A model generated the notes under the pieces. That model was not told the origin of the DNA and searched no databases. It saw only the letters and a program-made list of their open reading frames with translations. A stretch of DNA of 6,288 bases. It comes from Candidatus Cardinium hertigii. GTDB taxonomy: Bacteria > Bacteroidota > Bacteroidia > Cytophagales_A > Amoebophilaceae. Positions 4,401 through 6,288 of the stretch are shown here, piece after piece. Each line of letters starts with the position of its first letter. The stretch's first letter is position 1. A program made the translations under genes and the position numbers. The stretch lies in assembly GCF_003788695.1 (NCBI RefSeq), contig NZ_RARA01000024.1, positions 75,883 to 82,170 of the forward strand. The letters are read 5' to 3'.

Positions 4401-4688
4401 ATGAGTATCCTAAAAAGGCCCTTGGTAACAGAAAAAGTATCAGCGCTCAATAAATATGGTGTATATAGTTTGATTGTGGATGAACATGCTGATAAATTTG
4501 AGATAAAAAAAGAAATCGAAGGTTTTTACGGTGTGACCGTAACTAAATTAAATACTATGCGTTATGCTGGTAAAAGAAGATCTGTTCCTACGAAAACATG
4601 TACCGTAAAAGGACGTAGGCCTTCTTATAAGAAAGTGATTGTGACGTTAAAAAAGGGAGATATGATAGATTTTTATAGTAATATTTAG
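4401..4688 (+). CDS. rplW: 50S ribosomal protein L23
   Basis: 95 residues, within the usual 95-105. L23 sits at the exit of the peptide tunnel, where trigger factor and SRP dock. Visible family features are ILKRPLVTEKV (3-13), FEIKKEIEGFYGVTVTKLNT (33-52) and the basic segment GKRRSVPTKTCTVKGRRPSY (57-76), followed by KKVIVTLKKGDMIDFY (77-92). Glu-36 lies in the conserved FEIK/VxxxIE patch. The ATG at 4401 directly follows the GACTATTAA repeats. A 49-bp gap without recognisable signals separates it from rplB, longer than most gaps in this operon. Confidence 0.96.
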   Translation: MSILKRPLVTEKVSALNKYGVYSLIVDEHADKFEIKKEIEGFYGVTVTKLNTMRYAGKRRSVPTKTCTVKGRRPSYKKVIVTLKKGDMIDFYSNI

Positions 4689-4737
4689 TCTTCCGTTATG
4701 CGTTTAACTATAACTGTTAGCTGATTTATAGAAATTT

Positions 4738-5571
4738 ATGTCATTAAAGAAACTTAAACCGATTACCCCTGGGCAGCGCTTTAGAATAGCGTCAAATTTC
4801 TCTACTACTATTACTACTGCTAATAAACCAGAGAAAACACTCTTAGTGAAAACTAAGCGTACAGGAGGTCGGAATAATCGTGGTAGAATTACCGTTCCCC
4901 ATAGGGGAGGAGGACACAAAAGGCGTCTTCGTCTTATTGACTTCAAACGGAGGAAATTAGAAGTGCCTGCATTTGTGCATTCTATTGAATATGATCCCAT
5001 GCGTACGGCATACATTGCATTATTGCATTATGTTGATGGAGAAAAAGCTTATATTATAGCTCCAGAAGGGCTTCGAGTGGGAGCAAAAGTGGTAGCAGGT
5101 CCGAAAGCCCCCATAGAACTGGGTAATGCTATGGCTATGAAAGATATCCCTTTGGGTACGGTGATCCATAATATTGAACTAGCCCCTGGACGTGGTGCCG
5201 CGTTAGCTAGGAGTGCTGGGTCTTATGCACAATTACTTTCTAAAAGCGGAAAGTATGTTACGATTAAGTTGCCTTCTAGTGAAAGACGTTTGGTATTAGA
5301 TACTTGCATGGCTACTATTGGATCGGTTTCTAATAGTGACCATAGGAATGTGACCATTGCTAAAGCCGGTCGCAATCGTTGGCTCGGTAAAAGGCCGCGT
5401 GTAAGGGCAGTTGCCATGAATCCTGTTGATCACCCAATGGGTGGTGGGGAAGGAAAAGCCTCGGGCGGTCACCCTAGGTCCTTTAAGGGACTATATGCCA
5501 AAGGTAAGAAAACAAGGGATACACATAAATATTCTACTAAATTGATCATTAGTAAAAAGAAAAAAAAGTAA
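4738..5571 (+). CDS. rplB: 50S ribosomal protein L2
   Basis: 277 residues, normal length. L2 is a primary 23S rRNA binder needed for subunit joining and peptidyl transfer. Seen in order: the basic N-terminal part with [20 protein letters not shown] (42-61), the OB-fold and SH3-like domain with [20 protein letters not shown] (140-159), [14 protein letters not shown] text ([20 protein letters not shown], 208-227), and [12 protein letters not shown] (228-239) whose His-232 corresponds to the functionally important E. coli His-229. Met after DHP, then KASGGHPRS and [10 protein letters not shown], is the Bacteroidota form and is one of the best taxonomic clues here. The C-terminus ends in five lysines. 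rpsS follows after 6 bp. Confidence 0.98.
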   Translation: MSLKKLKPITPGQRFRIASNFSTTITTANKPEKTLLVKTKRTGGRNNRGRITVPHRGGGHKRRLRLIDFKRRKLEVPAFVHSIEYDPMRTAYIALLHYVDGEKAYIIAPEGLRVGAKVVAGPKAPIELGNAMAMKDIPLGTVIHNIELAPGRGAALARSAGSYAQLLSKSGKYVTIKLPSSERRLVLDTCMATIGSVSNSDHRNVTIAKAGRNRWLGKRPRVRAVAMNPVDHPMGGGEGKASGGHPRSFKGLYAKGKKTRDTHKYSTKLIISKKKKK

Positions 5572-5577
5572 AAAATA

Positions 5578-5844
5578 ATGGGTAGATCTATAAAAAAGGG
5601 AGCCTACGTAGAGAATCATTTACAGAGTAAAATAGATGTGCTTAATACATCTGGTAAGAAAATGGTGCTGAGGACCTGGTCTAGGCGGTCAACTATTACG
5701 CCTGATTTTGTAGGCCATACTTTTGCTGTTCATAATGGCAATAAATTTATTCCTGTTTTTATTACTGAGTCGATGGTAGGCCATAAGCTAGGTGAATTTG
5801 CATTAACTAGAACTTTTAGGGGACATACGACTAAAAAAAGATAA
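5578..5844 (+). CDS. rpsS: 30S ribosomal protein S19
   Basis: 88 residues, usual length. S19 lies in the head of the 30S subunit, with S13, near the A-site tRNA and the bridge to the 50[16 protein letters not shown] opens the protein, [20 protein letters not shown] (31-50) and the signature [20 protein letters not shown] then EF (53-74) identify it, and it ends [14 protein letters not shown]. The start follows rplB by only AAAATA, an A-rich initiation context without a Shine-Dalgarno. Confidence 0.98.
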   Translation: MGRSIKKGAYVENHLQSKIDVLNTSGKKMVLRTWSRRSTITPDFVGHTFAVHNGNKFIPVFITESMVGHKLGEFALTRTFRGHTTKKR

Positions 5845-5852
5845 TTTAAACT

Positions 5853-6242
5853 ATGGAAGCAATAGCAAGGTTAAGAAAACTACCTGTATCTGCGCGTAAG
5901 GTTAGCCTATTGGCTACGCTTATTAGAGGTAAAAGCGTGGCTATGTCGTTAGCTATTTTGCAAACAAGACCACAGCCGTCTTCTGTTATGTTGAGGAAGC
6001 TCTTGCTTTCTGCTATTTCGAATTGGCAAAACCATAATCCCGATTCTTTGGACGATGCCCATATGGTGGTGGTAAAGACCATAACCGTAGATAGGGCGAG
6101 AATGGCCAAAAGAATTATGCCCGCCCCAAGGGGTGTGGCGCACAAGATTAGAAAAAGATCGAGTCATGTGTGTATTGTGGTAGATAGTGCAACAAGTGTT
6201 GCAACTGCCAAGTATAAGGTAGTTGCGGATACAGTGGCGTAA
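5853..6242 (+). CDS. rplV: 50S ribosomal protein L22
   Basis: 129 residues, slightly longer than the usual 110-120 but similar to other Bacteroidota. L22 contacts all 23S rRNA domains, and its beta-hairpin lines the exit tunnel opposite L4. Family text includes ARLRKLPVSARKVSLLATLI (5-24), RGKSV (25-29), and the hairpin and C-terminal signature VDRARMAKRIMPAPRGVAHK (79-98) followed by IRKRSSHVCIVV (99-110). The region before the hairpin (NWQNHNPDSLDDAHMVVVKT, 57-76) matches the common N-x-D-x-D-x-L-x-V pattern loosely. rplV begins 8 bp after rpsS; rpsC would be next but is not in the remaining 46 bp, which are AT-rich and show no start with support. Confidence 0.96.
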   Translation: MEAIARLRKLPVSARKVSLLATLIRGKSVAMSLAILQTRPQPSSVMLRKLLLSAISNWQNHNPDSLDDAHMVVVKTITVDRARMAKRIMPAPRGVAHKIRKRSSHVCIVVDSATSVATAKYKVVADTVA

Positions 6243-6288
6243 GAAAATTATAAGCGAATAAATAGACAATAAATAGATAAATCATACC

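Overview
The window looks like an AT-rich chromosome segment of a Bacteroidota endosymbiont, most likely in or near the Amoebophilaceae (Cardinium/Amoebophilus group). The evidence is a ribosomal-protein L2 with the Bacteroidota-style C-terminus ([12 protein letters not shown], then an [12 protein letters not shown] block), Bacteroidota-type promoter boxes (TAnnTTTG), almost no Shine-Dalgarno sequences before the ribosomal genes, and a repeat-littered region with a truncated IS110 transposase and an Rpn/YhgA-like nuclease gene, both common in arthropod and amoeba symbionts. The genus is an inference.

Layout: (1) 1-213 is the 3' end of an aspartyl-tRNA synthetase of the archaeal/eukaryotic type. 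(2) 214-871 is an IS110-family remnant that keeps the DEDD catalytic half of the transposase but has lost the C-terminal half. (3) 872-1420 has no gene but is dense in structure: a dispersed repeat, a ~144-bp imperfect palindrome, a perfect 12-bp-stem hairpin, and a 92-bp MITE-like element with 19-bp inverted ends and a perfect 10-bp target duplication. (4) 1421-2398, minus strand, is an Rpn-family PD-(D/E)XK nuclease gene with an in-frame 12-bp tandem repeat. It is bounded by an 11-bp inverted repeat lying on its stop and start codons, and further out by a ~54-bp imperfect inverted repeat. (5) 2399-3100 has no confident gene; it holds more copies of two dispersed repeats, two very small hydrophobic ORFs of doubtful reality, and the probable promoter of the ribosomal operon. 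(6) 3101-6242 is the ribosomal cluster rplC-rplD-rplW-rplB-rpsS-rplV in canonical S10-operon order, leaving by the right edge where rpsC would be expected.

The ribosomal genes are complete and intact and are presumably one transcript. The usual first gene, rpsJ, is not in front of rplC; its place is taken by the repeat/Rpn region. The operon therefore seems to have been split between rpsJ and rplC and given its own promoter. I see no clear new multi-gene system. The most interesting material is the nested repeat architecture between 872 and 2800, above all the clean MITE insertion and the inverted repeats framing the Rpn gene.
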